A DNA stretch of 64,000 nucleotides from positions 80,989 to 144,988 of the forward strand of contig CAJYQL010000133.1 in assembly GCA_913776965.1 (NCBI GenBank), written 5' to 3'. The stretch's first letter is position 1. The number at the start of each line of letters is the position of its first letter. A program made the translations under genes and the position numbers. A model generated the notes under the pieces. That model was given only the letters and a program-made list of their open reading frames with translations. It searched no databases and was not told the origin of the DNA. Positions 1 through 9,300 of this stretch are shown in pieces. This DNA is from an uncultured Xylophilus sp. (GTDB lineage: Bacteria; Pseudomonadota; Gammaproteobacteria; Burkholderiales; Burkholderiaceae_C).

Positions 1-198
1 GTCGGCCGCATCGGCCATCTGCGGCACCGCCTTGGGCGAGACGAAGCTGGTCGCCTCGACGCTCCGCACGCCGGCGGCGACGAGCAGCTCGATCAGCCGG
101 AGCTTGTCGGCGGTCGACACCGCGACCGCCTGGTTCTGCAGGCCGTCGCGCGGCGACACGTCGGTGATGTGGATCGCCGATTCGGTGACGGCGCTCAT
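1..198 (-). CDS. Hydroxymethylglutaryl-CoA lyase, N-terminal part
   Basis: Only the first 66 residues lie in the window; the gene runs off the left edge. Translation from the ATG at 198 gives a TIM-barrel HMGL-like start: a TDVSPRDGLQNQ motif at about residues 13-24, whose Asp is the expected divalent metal ligand, and TSFVSPKAVPQMADA near residue 50. These are typical of the HMG-CoA lyase family, which cleaves 3-hydroxy-3-methylglutaryl-CoA or a related acyl-CoA to acetyl-CoA plus a keto acid. The start overlaps the stop of the upstream CoA-transferase by an ATGA, so the two are very likely translationally coupled. The pairing suggests that the CoA-transferase makes the CoA ester and the lyase cleaves it. 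The exact substrate (HMG, citramalyl or another) cannot be read from this fragment. Confidence 0.85.
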   Translation of the reverse strand, partial: MSAVTESAIHITDVSPRDGLQNQAVAVSTADKLRLIELLVAAGVRSVEATSFVSPKAVPQMADAAD

Positions 199-1391
199 GC
201 GATCGCTCCCTGCGCCCGCAGCGCATCGAGCTGCTGCGCGTCGTAGCCCAGCCAGTCGCCCAGCACCTCGCGGGTCTGGGCGCCGAGCGTGGGCGGTGCG
301 GTGAAGGCGCGGTCTGCCGCGGCCGACAGCTTGACCGGGTTGCCCGGCATGCGCACCGTGCCGCCGGCCGGCAGCGGCACCTCGACCACCATGTCGCGGG
401 CGACGACCTGCGGGTCGGCCAGCGCCTGCGCGAAGTTGTTGACCGGGCCGCAGGGGATGCGCGCCTCGCGCAGTTGGGCGAGCCAGTAGGCGGTCGGGTG
501 CTTGCGCATCTCGGCGCCGACCAGGGCGTCGATCTCCTCCTTGGCCGCGAAGCGCACCGGCTGCTGCAGGTACTCGGGCTTCTGCAGTTCCGGCAGGCCG
601 ATGAACGCTGCGAAGCGCTCGAAGAACGGGTCGCCGATGCAGGCGACGATCACATGGCCGTCGGCCGTCGGGTAGCTGTTGTACGGCACGTGCACGAAAT
701 GCCCGTTGCCGATGCCTTCGGGAATGTGGCCCGACATCAGGTGCATCGTCGCCATGTAGTTCAGCAGCGAGATCTGCGCGTCGAGCATCGAGATGTCGAC
801 ATGCTGGCCGCGGCCGGTGCGGTCGCGCTCGACCAGCGCCGCCAGCACGCCGACCGCGCCGAAGACGCCGCCGCCCAGGTCGCCGATCGGGATGCCGCTG
901 CGGGTCGGGCCGCTCTGCGGGGTGCCGGTGATCGACATGCCGCCGCCCATCGCCTGCACCACCTGATCGAAGGCCGGCCGCTGGGTGTCCGGGCCGGTCT
1001 GGCCGAAGCCGGTGACCGAGCAGGTGACGATGCGCGGGTTGACCTGCGACAGCGCCGCGTAGTCGATGCCGAGCCGCGTGGTCACGCCGACGCTGAAGTT
1101 GTCGAACACCACGTCGGCCTTGCGGACCAGGTCCAAGAACACCGCGCGGCCGGCGTCGCTCTTCAGGTCGACGCAGACGCTCTGCTTGTTGCGGTTGAGC
1201 GTGAGGTAGTAGGCGCCCATGCCGTCGCGGGCGTAGTCGGGGTCGTGCTCCAGCAGGCGGCGGGTGCCCTCGCCGCTGCCGGGCGGCTCGACCTTGATCG
1301 TGCGCGCGCCCAGATCGGCCAGCAGCATGGTGCCGTAGGGGCCGGACAGCATGTGGGTCAGGTCCAGCACGGTGATGTGTTCGAGTGCCAC
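195..1391 (-). CDS. CaiB/BaiF family (class III) CoA-transferase
   Basis: A 398-residue protein of usual family length. It begins with the family hallmark [15 protein letters not shown] and has the [15 protein letters not shown] loop. A likely catalytic aspartate is D171 in [10 protein letters not shown]. Class III transferases move CoA between carboxylic acids by an aspartyl anhydride mechanism. I chose the GTG at 1391: it has an upstream CCGGAGAC ribosome site and sits about 30 nt past the predicted sigma-54 start. The longer in-frame extension to 1478 would cross that promoter. The gene overlaps the downstream HMG-CoA lyase by ATGA. Context (lyase, TTT importer, PrpR-like activator) suggests activation of an imported branched or hydroxy dicarboxylate, perhaps with succinyl-CoA as donor; that is inference. 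Confidence 0.9.
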   Translation of the reverse strand: MALEHITVLDLTHMLSGPYGTMLLADLGARTIKVEPPGSGEGTRRLLEHDPDYARDGMGAYYLTLNRNKQSVCVDLKSDAGRAVFLDLVRKADVVFDNFSVGVTTRLGIDYAALSQVNPRIVTCSVTGFGQTGPDTQRPAFDQVVQAMGGGMSITGTPQSGPTRSGIPIGDLGGGVFGAVGVLAALVERDRTGRGQHVDISMLDAQISLLNYMATMHLMSGHIPEGIGNGHFVHVPYNSYPTADGHVIVACIGDPFFERFAAFIGLPELQKPEYLQQPVRFAAKEEIDALVGAEMRKHPTAYWLAQLREARIPCGPVNNFAQALADPQVVARDMVVEVPLPAGGTVRMPGNPVKLSAAADRAFTAPPTLGAQTREVLGDWLGYDAQQLDALRAQGAIA

Positions 1392-1429
1392 GGGAAATGT
1401 CTCCGGTTGGGAAATGCAGGCACCGGGAT

Positions 1430-1445
1430 TGCATGGGACGTGCCA
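1430..1445 (-). promoter_or_regulatory. Sigma-54 (-24/-12) promoter of the CaiB-HMGL operon
   Basis: On the minus strand the bases read TGGCACGTCCCATGCA. The invariant GG (1444-1443) and GC (1432-1431) are separated by exactly 10 bases, and TGGCACG is a perfect -24 element. The -12 element has ATGC where TTGC is usual. The same 16-mer, with one base changed, occurs at 3656-3671 in front of the tct operon, on the other side of the sigma-54 activator gene. Transcription would start near 1420, about 30 nt before the chosen GTG start. Confidence 0.85.
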
Positions 1446-1463
1446 TCCCGCCTTCGCCCGCAA

Positions 1464-1482
1464 GTCCTTGATTCGCAAGGAC
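1464..1482. promoter_or_regulatory. Inverted repeat, candidate activator site
   Basis: GTCCTTG and CAAGGAC form a perfect 7-bp inverted repeat around a 5-base centre. It lies in the divergent region between the CoA-transferase promoter and the sigma-54 activator gene. It could be an upstream activating sequence or an autoregulatory site, but it is closer to the -24 element than most enhancers. Confidence 0.35.
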
Positions 1483-1506
1483 AGAGGGCACGAGGGTCCG
1501 CCCGGG

Positions 1507-1536
1507 TTGTTTCATATCGATGTTTCTCGGGACAAT
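1507..1536 (+). promoter_or_regulatory. Possible sigma-70 promoter for the sigma-54 activator gene
   Basis: TTGTTT (1507-1512) and GACAAT (1531-1536) are separated by 18 bases, in a locally AT-richer patch about 40 bp upstream of the chosen ATG. Each hexamer matches consensus at about four of six positions. This is a pattern match only. Confidence 0.3.
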
Positions 1537-1575
1537 GAATCGTTTCACCGCAACACGCGCCTGTCGCCCCTGCCG

Positions 1576-3534
<1,959 letters not shown>

Positions 3535-3546
3535 CAACGACCCGGC

Positions 3547-3592
3547 GTGCGACGCACGCGCGACATCGGTGAAACATGCGAGCGCAGTCGCA
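3547..3592. promoter_or_regulatory. Two inverted repeats, candidate enhancer sites
   Basis: Two dyads lie upstream of the tct -24/-12 promoter: GTGCG-A-CGCAC at 3547-3557 and TGCGA-N6-TCGCA at 3577-3592. They share the GCGA/TCGC core and lie about 65-110 bp upstream of the -24 box, a usual distance for a looping sigma-54 activator. The activator gene ends only 12 bp before the first dyad. No binding data can be inferred. Confidence 0.4.
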
Positions 3593-3655
3593 GGGGCGCC
3601 GCCGCCGCGGTGCTTCGCCTGCAAAAACAAGCACTTGCGACCCGCGGCCGGTCGA

Positions 3656-3671
3656 TGGCACGACCCATGCA
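3656..3671 (+). promoter_or_regulatory. Sigma-54 (-24/-12) promoter of the tctBAC operon
   Basis: The sequence TGGCACGACCCATGCA has the GG (3657-3658) and GC (3669-3670) dinucleotides separated by 10 bases and a perfect TGGCACG. It differs from the promoter at 1430-1445 by one base. The expected start is about 12 nt after the GC, near 3682, leaving a leader of about 45 nt with GGAGA before the tctB ATG. Confidence 0.88.
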
Positions 3672-3727
3672 ATGACGTGTGCAAACAACAGCGCGCGACA
3701 AGCGCTGCATCACGGAGACATGGCCCG

Positions 3728-4228
3728 ATGCAATCGACCCCTGGTCAATCCGACCCGGCCACGGCAGGCGTGCGCCTGGAACGGCTGGAACCCTTTCTCA
3801 ACGCCGCCTGGGTGGCGGCCGGCGCAGGCCTCTGCGTCTACGCCTGGACGCTCGGCGCCTGGGGACCGAGCGGCCCCGACTCGGGCTTCTTCCCGTTGCT
3901 CGCCGGTGCACTCATCCTCGCCTGTGGGCTGGCGATGCTGCTGCGCCCTGCCCTGGCGCCGGCCCGCGGGCGTTTCTGGACACCCGAGCCCGGGGCCGCG
4001 CGCCGGGTGCTGCTGCTGATCGCGGGCGTTGCGGCGCTGGTCCTGCTGGTGCGCTGGGCCGGCTTCGTCATCGCCTCGCTCGTCACCATGCCGCTGCTGC
4101 TGCAACTGGTGGAGCGGCGGCGCTGGTGGTATGCGGTGCTGGTCGGCGTCATCGCCACGGCGGTGGTGCATGTCGTGTTCACGCGGATGCTCGGCATGCT
4201 GATGCCGCGCGGCCCGTTCGGGTTCTGA
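3728..4228 (+). CDS. tctB: TTT transporter small membrane subunit TctB
   Basis: A 166-residue membrane protein with about four hydrophobic helices, matching TctB in length and layout: a first helix near residues 20-40 with GPSGPDSGFFPLLAG after it, and a C-terminal pair ending near the GPFGF terminus. TctB and TctA form the secondary carboxylate importer that works with a periplasmic TctC/Bug receptor. The ATG at 3728 follows GGAGA. The stop is two bases before tctA. It is the first gene of the sigma-54 operon. TctB sequences diverge strongly, so the assignment rests mainly on size, helices and position. Confidence 0.85.
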   Translation: MQSTPGQSDPATAGVRLERLEPFLNAAWVAAGAGLCVYAWTLGAWGPSGPDSGFFPLLAGALILACGLAMLLRPALAPARGRFWTPEPGAARRVLLLIAGVAALVLLVRWAGFVIASLVTMPLLLQLVERRRWWYAVLVGVIATAVVHVVFTRMLGMLMPRGPFGF

Positions 4229-4230
4229 GC

Positions 4231-5739
4231 ATGGATGCGCTCCAGGGCCTGATGACCGGGCTGGGCGTCATGATGACGCCCGCCCATCTCTACTACTGCC
4301 TGATCGGCAGCATCGTGGGCACGCTGATCGGCGTGCTCCCGGGCATCGGCCCGCTGGCCGCGCTGTCGCTGCTGATGCCGGTGACCTTCACCTTGTCGCC
4401 GGTGGCGTCGATCGCGATGCTGGCCGCGATGTTCTATGGCGCGATGTATGGCGGCTCCACCACCTCGGTGCTGGTCAACATCCCGGGCGAGGCGGCCTCG
4501 GTGGTCACCTGCCTCGACGGCTACCAGATGGCGAAACAGGGCCGTGCCGGCGCGGCACTCGGCATGGCGGCCATCGGCTCCTTCGTCGCGGGCACGCTCA
4601 GCCTGGTGGCGCTGACCTTCTTCTCGCCGCTGCTCGCGTCGGTGGCGCTGCGCTTCGGGCCGCCCGAATACTGCGCGCTGATGCTGCTCGGCCTGGTCTG
4701 CACCATCCTGATGATCGAGGGCTCGGCAGTGAAGGGCGTGGTGATGATCGCGCTCGGCTTCGTGTTCAGTGCGGTCGGCATGGACGCGGTCAACGGCACC
4801 GAGCGGCTCACCTTCGGCTCTTCGGATTTGTCCGGCGGCATCGAGCTGGTGGCGGTGGTGATCGGCCTGTTCGGCATCTCCGAGATCCTGCTCAACATCG
4901 AGGAGCGGGCGAAGAACGAGGTGGTGGCGAGCCGCATCCGCGACATCCTGCCGACGCTCAAGGACTGGGCCGCCTCCTGGAAGCCGATCCTGCGCGGCTC
5001 GGGCCTGGGCTTCCTGCTCGGCGTGGTGCCGGGCGGCGGGCCGGTCACCGCATCCTTCATGTCGTACGCGATGGAGCGCCGGCTCGCGAAGGACCCGTCG
5101 CGCTTCGGCAAGGGCGCGATCGAGGGCGTCGCCGGGCCGGAGTCGGCCAACAACGCGGCAGTGGCGAGCGGCATGATCCCGCTGCTCACGCTCGGCCTGC
5201 CGGGCAACGCGGTCACCGCTCTGCTGATGGGCGCGCTGGTGATCCAGGGCGTGCAGCCGGGGCCGACCATGATCACCCAGCACGCCGACGTGTTCTGGGG
5301 CGTGATCGCCAGCATGTACCTCGGCAACGTGATGCTGCTGGTGCTCAACCTGCCGATGATCGGCCTGTGGGTGCAGCTGCTGCGGGTGCCCTATGCGATC
5401 CTGTTCCCGGTGGTGCTGCTGCTCGCGGTGGTCGGCACCTATTCGACCAACAAGTCCTTCTTCGACCTCTGGGTGATGCTGGGCTTCGGCGTGCTCGGCT
5501 ACGTGCTGCGCAAGTTCCGCTACGAGATGTCGCCGCTGGTGCTGTCCCTGGTGCTGGCGCCGCTGCTGGAGCAGTCGCTGCGGCAGTCGCTCGTGATGTC
5601 GGCCGACGGCTTCGCGATCTTCGCGAGCCGGCCGCTGACCGTCGGCCTGCTGGCCCTCTCGGTGCTGCTGGTGCTGGCCGTCGTAGCCGGCCGGCACGTG
5701 TTCCGCCCCCGTTCCCCCCTGCAAGGAGACATGACATGA
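4231..5739 (+). CDS. tctA: TTT transporter large permease subunit TctA
   Basis: A 502-residue polytopic membrane protein with the usual TctA length and signatures: GVLPGIGPLAALSLLMP near residue 35, YGGSTTSVLVNIPGEAASV near residue 72, and the second-half repeat GVVPGGGPVTASFMSYAMERR near residue 265. TctA is the transport subunit and is thought to couple uptake of di/tricarboxylates or similar acids to an ion gradient. The gene lies two bases after tctB and overlaps tctC by ATGA. It is the only tctA in the window and could in principle serve the four other, orphan Bug receptors encoded here. Confidence 0.95.
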   Translation: MDALQGLMTGLGVMMTPAHLYYCLIGSIVGTLIGVLPGIGPLAALSLLMPVTFTLSPVASIAMLAAMFYGAMYGGSTTSVLVNIPGEAASVVTCLDGYQMAKQGRAGAALGMAAIGSFVAGTLSLVALTFFSPLLASVALRFGPPEYCALMLLGLVCTILMIEGSAVKGVVMIALGFVFSAVGMDAVNGTERLTFGSSDLSGGIELVAVVIGLFGISEILLNIEERAKNEVVASRIRDILPTLKDWAASWKPILRGSGLGFLLGVVPGGGPVTASFMSYAMERRLAKDPSRFGKGAIEGVAGPESANNAAVASGMIPLLTLGLPGNAVTALLMGALVIQGVQPGPTMITQHADVFWGVIASMYLGNVMLLVLNLPMIGLWVQLLRVPYAILFPVVLLLAVVGTYSTNKSFFDLWVMLGFGVLGYVLRKFRYEMSPLVLSLVLAPLLEQSLRQSLVMSADGFAIFASRPLTVGLLALSVLLVLAVVAGRHVFRPRSPLQGDMT

Positions 5740-6764
5740 AGAAGAACGACGTCCGCCGCGCGCTGCTGCTCGCGGCCGCCCTCGCACCGCTCGCCGGCGC
5801 GCCCGCCTTCGCCCAGGACGGCGACGCCAAGGCCCGCGTCGCGCGGCTGAAACCCAAGGACTTCCCGACCCAGCCGATCGAGGTGAACGTGGTCTATCCG
5901 GCCGGCGGCGGCATGGACCTGAACGCGCGGCTCACCGCCAAGGCCTTCGAGAAGATCACCGGCGCGCAGGCGATCGTCAACAACCGCACCGGCGGCGCCG
6001 GCCTCGTCGGCCACACCTGGCTCGCCAACCAGGCGCCGAACGACGGCTATACCGTCGCGATCATCGCCAACCTGATCTTCGCGGACTCGATGCTGCGCGG
6101 CCAGGGCCGCTGGAGCTACGACAAGCTGGAGCCGATCGCCTTCCTCAACAGCGAAGGCAACAGCCTGGTCGTTTCCGCCGACGGCCCGTACAAGGACAAG
6201 AGCTTCAAGGACATGGTGGAACTGGCCAAGGCGAAGCCCGGCACTGTACGGATCAGCATCCTGCCGGGCACGATCTTCGAATACATGGTGGAGCAGGTCG
6301 AGACCGTCACCGGCGCCAAGTTCCTGAAGGTGCCGTTCCAGGGCGGCGCGCCGTCGATCACCGCGCTGCTCGGCAACAACGTGGACATCGCGATCGCCTA
6401 CTATGGCGAGATCCGCAGTTTCCTCGATGCGAAGAAGCTGGTGCCGGTCGCCGTCTCCAGCGCCGAGCGCTCGCCCTTCCTGCCGCAGGCGCCCACGCTC
6501 AACGAGGTGCTGGGCCGCAACGACGTGGTCTGGGGCGCGACCCGCTGGGTGGCGGTGCCCAAGGGCGTGCCCGCCGAGCGCAAGGCCTACCTGGCCGCGG
6601 CCTTCGGCGCCGCCGCCCGCGACCCGGAACTGCAGGAGGAATTCCGCAAGCTCGGCGCGGTCGGCAACACCGGGCTCGACACGCCCGAGAAGATCTCCGA
6701 GCACCTCGCCGGTCTGGTGCGGCTGGAGCGCGATTTCTACGCCAAGTCCGGCCGCCTGAAATGA
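5736..6764 (+). CDS. tctC: TTT substrate-binding receptor (TctC/Bug)
   Basis: A 342-residue periplasmic receptor. It starts with MKKNDVRRALLLAAALAPLA followed by an AFAQ cleavage site, a classic signal peptide. The Bug fold markers follow: VYPAGGGMDLNARL near residue 50, VNNRTGGAG near residue 84 and VPFQGGAPSITALLGNNVDI near residue 200. Bug proteins bind carboxylates through water-mediated contacts and deliver them to TctAB. The ATGA overlap with tctA and the preceding AGGAGAC fix the start. This is the only Bug gene in the window that is part of a complete tctBAC set. Confidence 0.95.
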   Translation: MKKNDVRRALLLAAALAPLAGAPAFAQDGDAKARVARLKPKDFPTQPIEVNVVYPAGGGMDLNARLTAKAFEKITGAQAIVNNRTGGAGLVGHTWLANQAPNDGYTVAIIANLIFADSMLRGQGRWSYDKLEPIAFLNSEGNSLVVSADGPYKDKSFKDMVELAKAKPGTVRISILPGTIFEYMVEQVETVTGAKFLKVPFQGGAPSITALLGNNVDIAIAYYGEIRSFLDAKKLVPVAVSSAERSPFLPQAPTLNEVLGRNDVVWGATRWVAVPKGVPAERKAYLAAAFGAAARDPELQEEFRKLGAVGNTGLDTPEKISEHLAGLVRLERDFYAKSGRLK

Positions 6765-6798
6765 AACCCGGCCGGCCCGCGGCCGGCCCTCCGCCACG

Positions 6799-8796
6799 AT
6801 GACTTCTCCTCTGGACGCGACTTCCGGATCGGCGCTGCTCGCGCCGCTCGTGCTCTCGGGACGGCGGCTGCGCAACCGCGTGGCCCATACCTCGATGAGC
6901 ACCTACATGGCCCGCGACGGCCGGATCACCGACGCGCTGGTCCGCTACTACGCCAACCGCGCCGAAGGCGGCGCCGCGCTGGTCGTGACCGAGCCGATCT
7001 CGATGGCGGTGCGGCAGACGGCCTGGAGCCGGCCGCGCATCTACGACGACAGCCAGCAGGACGACTTCCGCCGCTGGGCCGATGCGGTGGAGCGCCACGA
7101 CTGCCGGCTGATCGGCCAGATCCAGGACGGCGGCCGGGCCCGCCACGAGGTCGGCCGCACCTTCAACGCGATCGGCCCGTCGCGCCTGCCGGACGACCTG
7201 AGCTGGTCGATGCCGCATGCGCTCGACGCCGGAGAGATCCGCGGGCTGGTCGACGAATTCGCGCAGTCCTCACGCCGGCTGCAGCAGTGCGGCTTCAGCG
7301 GGGTGGAGCTCTCGGCCGCGCACGGCCACCTGTTCCACCAATTCTTCTCGCCCTGGGCCAATGTGCGCGAGGACGACTACGGCGGCAGCTGGGAAAACCG
7401 GGTGCGCTTCGTGGCGGAGCTGGTCTCGGCGATCCGCGCGCTGTGCGGGCCGGACTTCATCGTCGGCCTGAAGCTGCCGGGGGACGACGGCGTGCCCGGC
7501 AGCATCGGCCCGGCCGAGGCGGCGACCGTCGCCGACCTGCTCACCCGGTCGCAGGAGGCGAGCTATGTCTGCTTCGCGCAGGGTGCCCATGCGCAGACGC
7601 TGGAGATGCACGTGCCGGACCGCTTCGGCCCGTACGTGCCCTACCTCGACCTGCTGCGGACGCTGAAGCCGGCCTGCAACGGCGTGCCGCTGATGGCGCT
7701 CGGCCGCATCACCGACCCGGCCGAGGCCGAGGGCATCCTGGCCCGTGGCGAGGCGGAGCTGATCGGCCTGGGCCGGGCGCTGCTAGCCGACCCTGCCTGG
7801 CTGCCGAAGGCGGTCGCCGGCCGTACCAACGACATCCGTTACTGCGTGTCCTGCAACACCTGCTGGGACACGATCATCACGCACAACCTGCCGATCGCCT
7901 GCATCAACAACCCGCGGGTCGCGATGGCGCAGGAGGTCGACTGGTGGCCGCGCGCCGACGCGGCGCGGCGCCGGGTGGTGATCGTCGGCAGCGGCGTCGC
8001 CGGACTGGAAGCGGCTTGGGTCGCGGCCGGACGCGGCCACGAAGTGACCGTGCTCGGCCGCGCCGGCGAGGTCGGCGGCAAGGCGCGGCTGCGGGCCCGG
8101 CTGCCGGGCGGCGAGACGCTCACCAGCGTCTACGACTACCAGTTCGTCGCGGCGCAAAAGGCCGGCGTGCGGTTCGAGCTGGGCGTCGAGGCCGATGCCG
8201 CCGCGATCCTGGCGCTGCGGCCCGACACGGTGGTGCTCGCGACCGGTTCGGCCATGTACACGCCGCAGTGGATTCCCGCAGACGTGGCCGCAATGGGCCT
8301 GGTGCCCGATTTCCACGCCGCGCTCTGGGACCTGGTGCGCCACAGCGGCCGGCAGCCCGGCACCGCCGTCGTCTACGACATGGACCACACCGAAGGCACC
8401 TATGCCGGCATCGAGCTGCTCGGCCGCACCTTCGACCGCACCGTGGTGCTGACGCCGCGCGAGGGCATCGCCCGCGAGGTCTCGACCGTCGCGCGCCAGG
8501 GCATCCTGCGCCGTTTCTCGTTCCTGCCGATCGAGGTGGTGCCGCTGGCCGAACCGGTCTGGAGCGAGAGCTTCGAATTCGGCGCGCTGGAGTACCGCAA
8601 CGTCTACAGCGACCGGCGCGCCACGGTCGAGGATGTCGCCTTCCTGTCCTTCTCGACACCGCGGGTGCCCGACATCGCGCTGCTGCAGCCGCTGCGCGAC
8701 GCGGGCATCGACGTGCGGCTGGTGGGCGACGCCCGCACCGCCCGCAACGTGCTGGCCGCCACGGCGGACGGCCACGAGCTGGGCAACCGGCTCTGA
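6799..8796 (+). CDS. Old Yellow Enzyme-type FMN/FeS/FAD oxidoreductase
   Basis: A 665-residue two-part enzyme. Residues 1-370 form an OYE TIM barrel (APLVLSGRRLRNR start, AAHGHLFHQFFSP active-site segment, LGRALLADP phosphate-binding end). A Cx2Cx2Cx12C iron-sulfur motif follows (C349, C352, C355, C368), spaced as in trimethylamine dehydrogenase. Residues about 392-665 form an NAD(P)/FAD-type domain starting VVIVGSGVAGLEAAW. The architecture matches 2,4-dienoyl-CoA reductase, TMADH and related enzymes that reduce C=C bonds or oxidise amines. It lies 34 bp after tctC and probably belongs to the same sigma-54 operon, acting on the imported acid or its enoyl-CoA. The substrate cannot be named from sequence. 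Confidence 0.9.
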   Translation: MTSPLDATSGSALLAPLVLSGRRLRNRVAHTSMSTYMARDGRITDALVRYYANRAEGGAALVVTEPISMAVRQTAWSRPRIYDDSQQDDFRRWADAVERHDCRLIGQIQDGGRARHEVGRTFNAIGPSRLPDDLSWSMPHALDAGEIRGLVDEFAQSSRRLQQCGFSGVELSAAHGHLFHQFFSPWANVREDDYGGSWENRVRFVAELVSAIRALCGPDFIVGLKLPGDDGVPGSIGPAEAATVADLLTRSQEASYVCFAQGAHAQTLEMHVPDRFGPYVPYLDLLRTLKPACNGVPLMALGRITDPAEAEGILARGEAELIGLGRALLADPAWLPKAVAGRTNDIRYCVSCNTCWDTIITHNLPIACINNPRVAMAQEVDWWPRADAARRRVVIVGSGVAGLEAAWVAAGRGHEVTVLGRAGEVGGKARLRARLPGGETLTSVYDYQFVAAQKAGVRFELGVEADAAAILALRPDTVVLATGSAMYTPQWIPADVAAMGLVPDFHAALWDLVRHSGRQPGTAVVYDMDHTEGTYAGIELLGRTFDRTVVLTPREGIAREVSTVARQGILRRFSFLPIEVVPLAEPVWSESFEFGALEYRNVYSDRRATVEDVAFLSFSTPRVPDIALLQPLRDAGIDVRLVGDARTARNVLAATADGHELGNRL

Positions 8797-8846
8797 GCCG
8801 CACGCCCCTCTTTTCTTTTTCTTTTCCAACCGACGGAGACTTTTCC

Positions 8847-9272
8847 ATGACGACCACCACGATCGCCACCATCGACACCGCCACCGCCCTCGCGGCCTTG
8901 CAGGGGGCGGCGAAGAAAGCCGGCGAGATGCAGCTCGCGATGAGCATCGCCGTGACCGACGCGGCCGGCCAGCTGAAGGCGTTTTTGCGGATGGACGGCG
9001 CCTCGCTGATCTCGCTGCAGATCGCCCAGGACAAGGCCTACACCTCCTCCGCGACGGGTTTGCCCACCCACCTGTGGCACGACTACATCAAGGAGGACGC
9101 GCCGCTGCTGCACGGCATCGTGCACACGCCGCGCTTCATCGTCTTCGGCGGTGGCTTCCCGATCAAGGAAGGCGGGCAGGTGGTGGGCGCGATCGGCCTG
9201 AGCGGCGGCCACTACTCGCAGGACATGGAATGCGCCCGCGCGGCGCTGGCGGCGATCGGCGCCGCGGAGTAA
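8847..9272 (+). CDS. GlcG/HbpS-like heme-degrading-domain protein
   Basis: A 141-residue protein of the GlcG/HbpS/PduO-C family. It has the AMSIAVTDAAGQLKAFLRMDGAS N-terminal half and the glycine-rich VFGGGFPIKEGGQVVGAIGLSGG that is the family signature. Family members bind heme, cobalamin or flavin-like ligands, and small forms often sit in catabolic operons with unknown roles. The ATG at 8847 follows CGGAGAC. It is the last gene of the tct operon and converges on slt. A pyrimidine-rich stretch (8806-8830) precedes its ribosome site. Confidence 0.85.
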   Translation: MTTTTIATIDTATALAALQGAAKKAGEMQLAMSIAVTDAAGQLKAFLRMDGASLISLQIAQDKAYTSSATGLPTHLWHDYIKEDAPLLHGIVHTPRFIVFGGGFPIKEGGQVVGAIGLSGGHYSQDMECARAALAAIGAAE

Positions 9273-9300
9273 ACGCGGCGGCGGCGCGCCCACCGGACCG

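Noticed and set aside
1392-1478. N-terminal extension of the first CoA-transferase to 1478
   Set aside because: It would cross the -24/-12 promoter and its residues do not resemble the family start. The GTG at 1391 has a ribosome site at the right distance.
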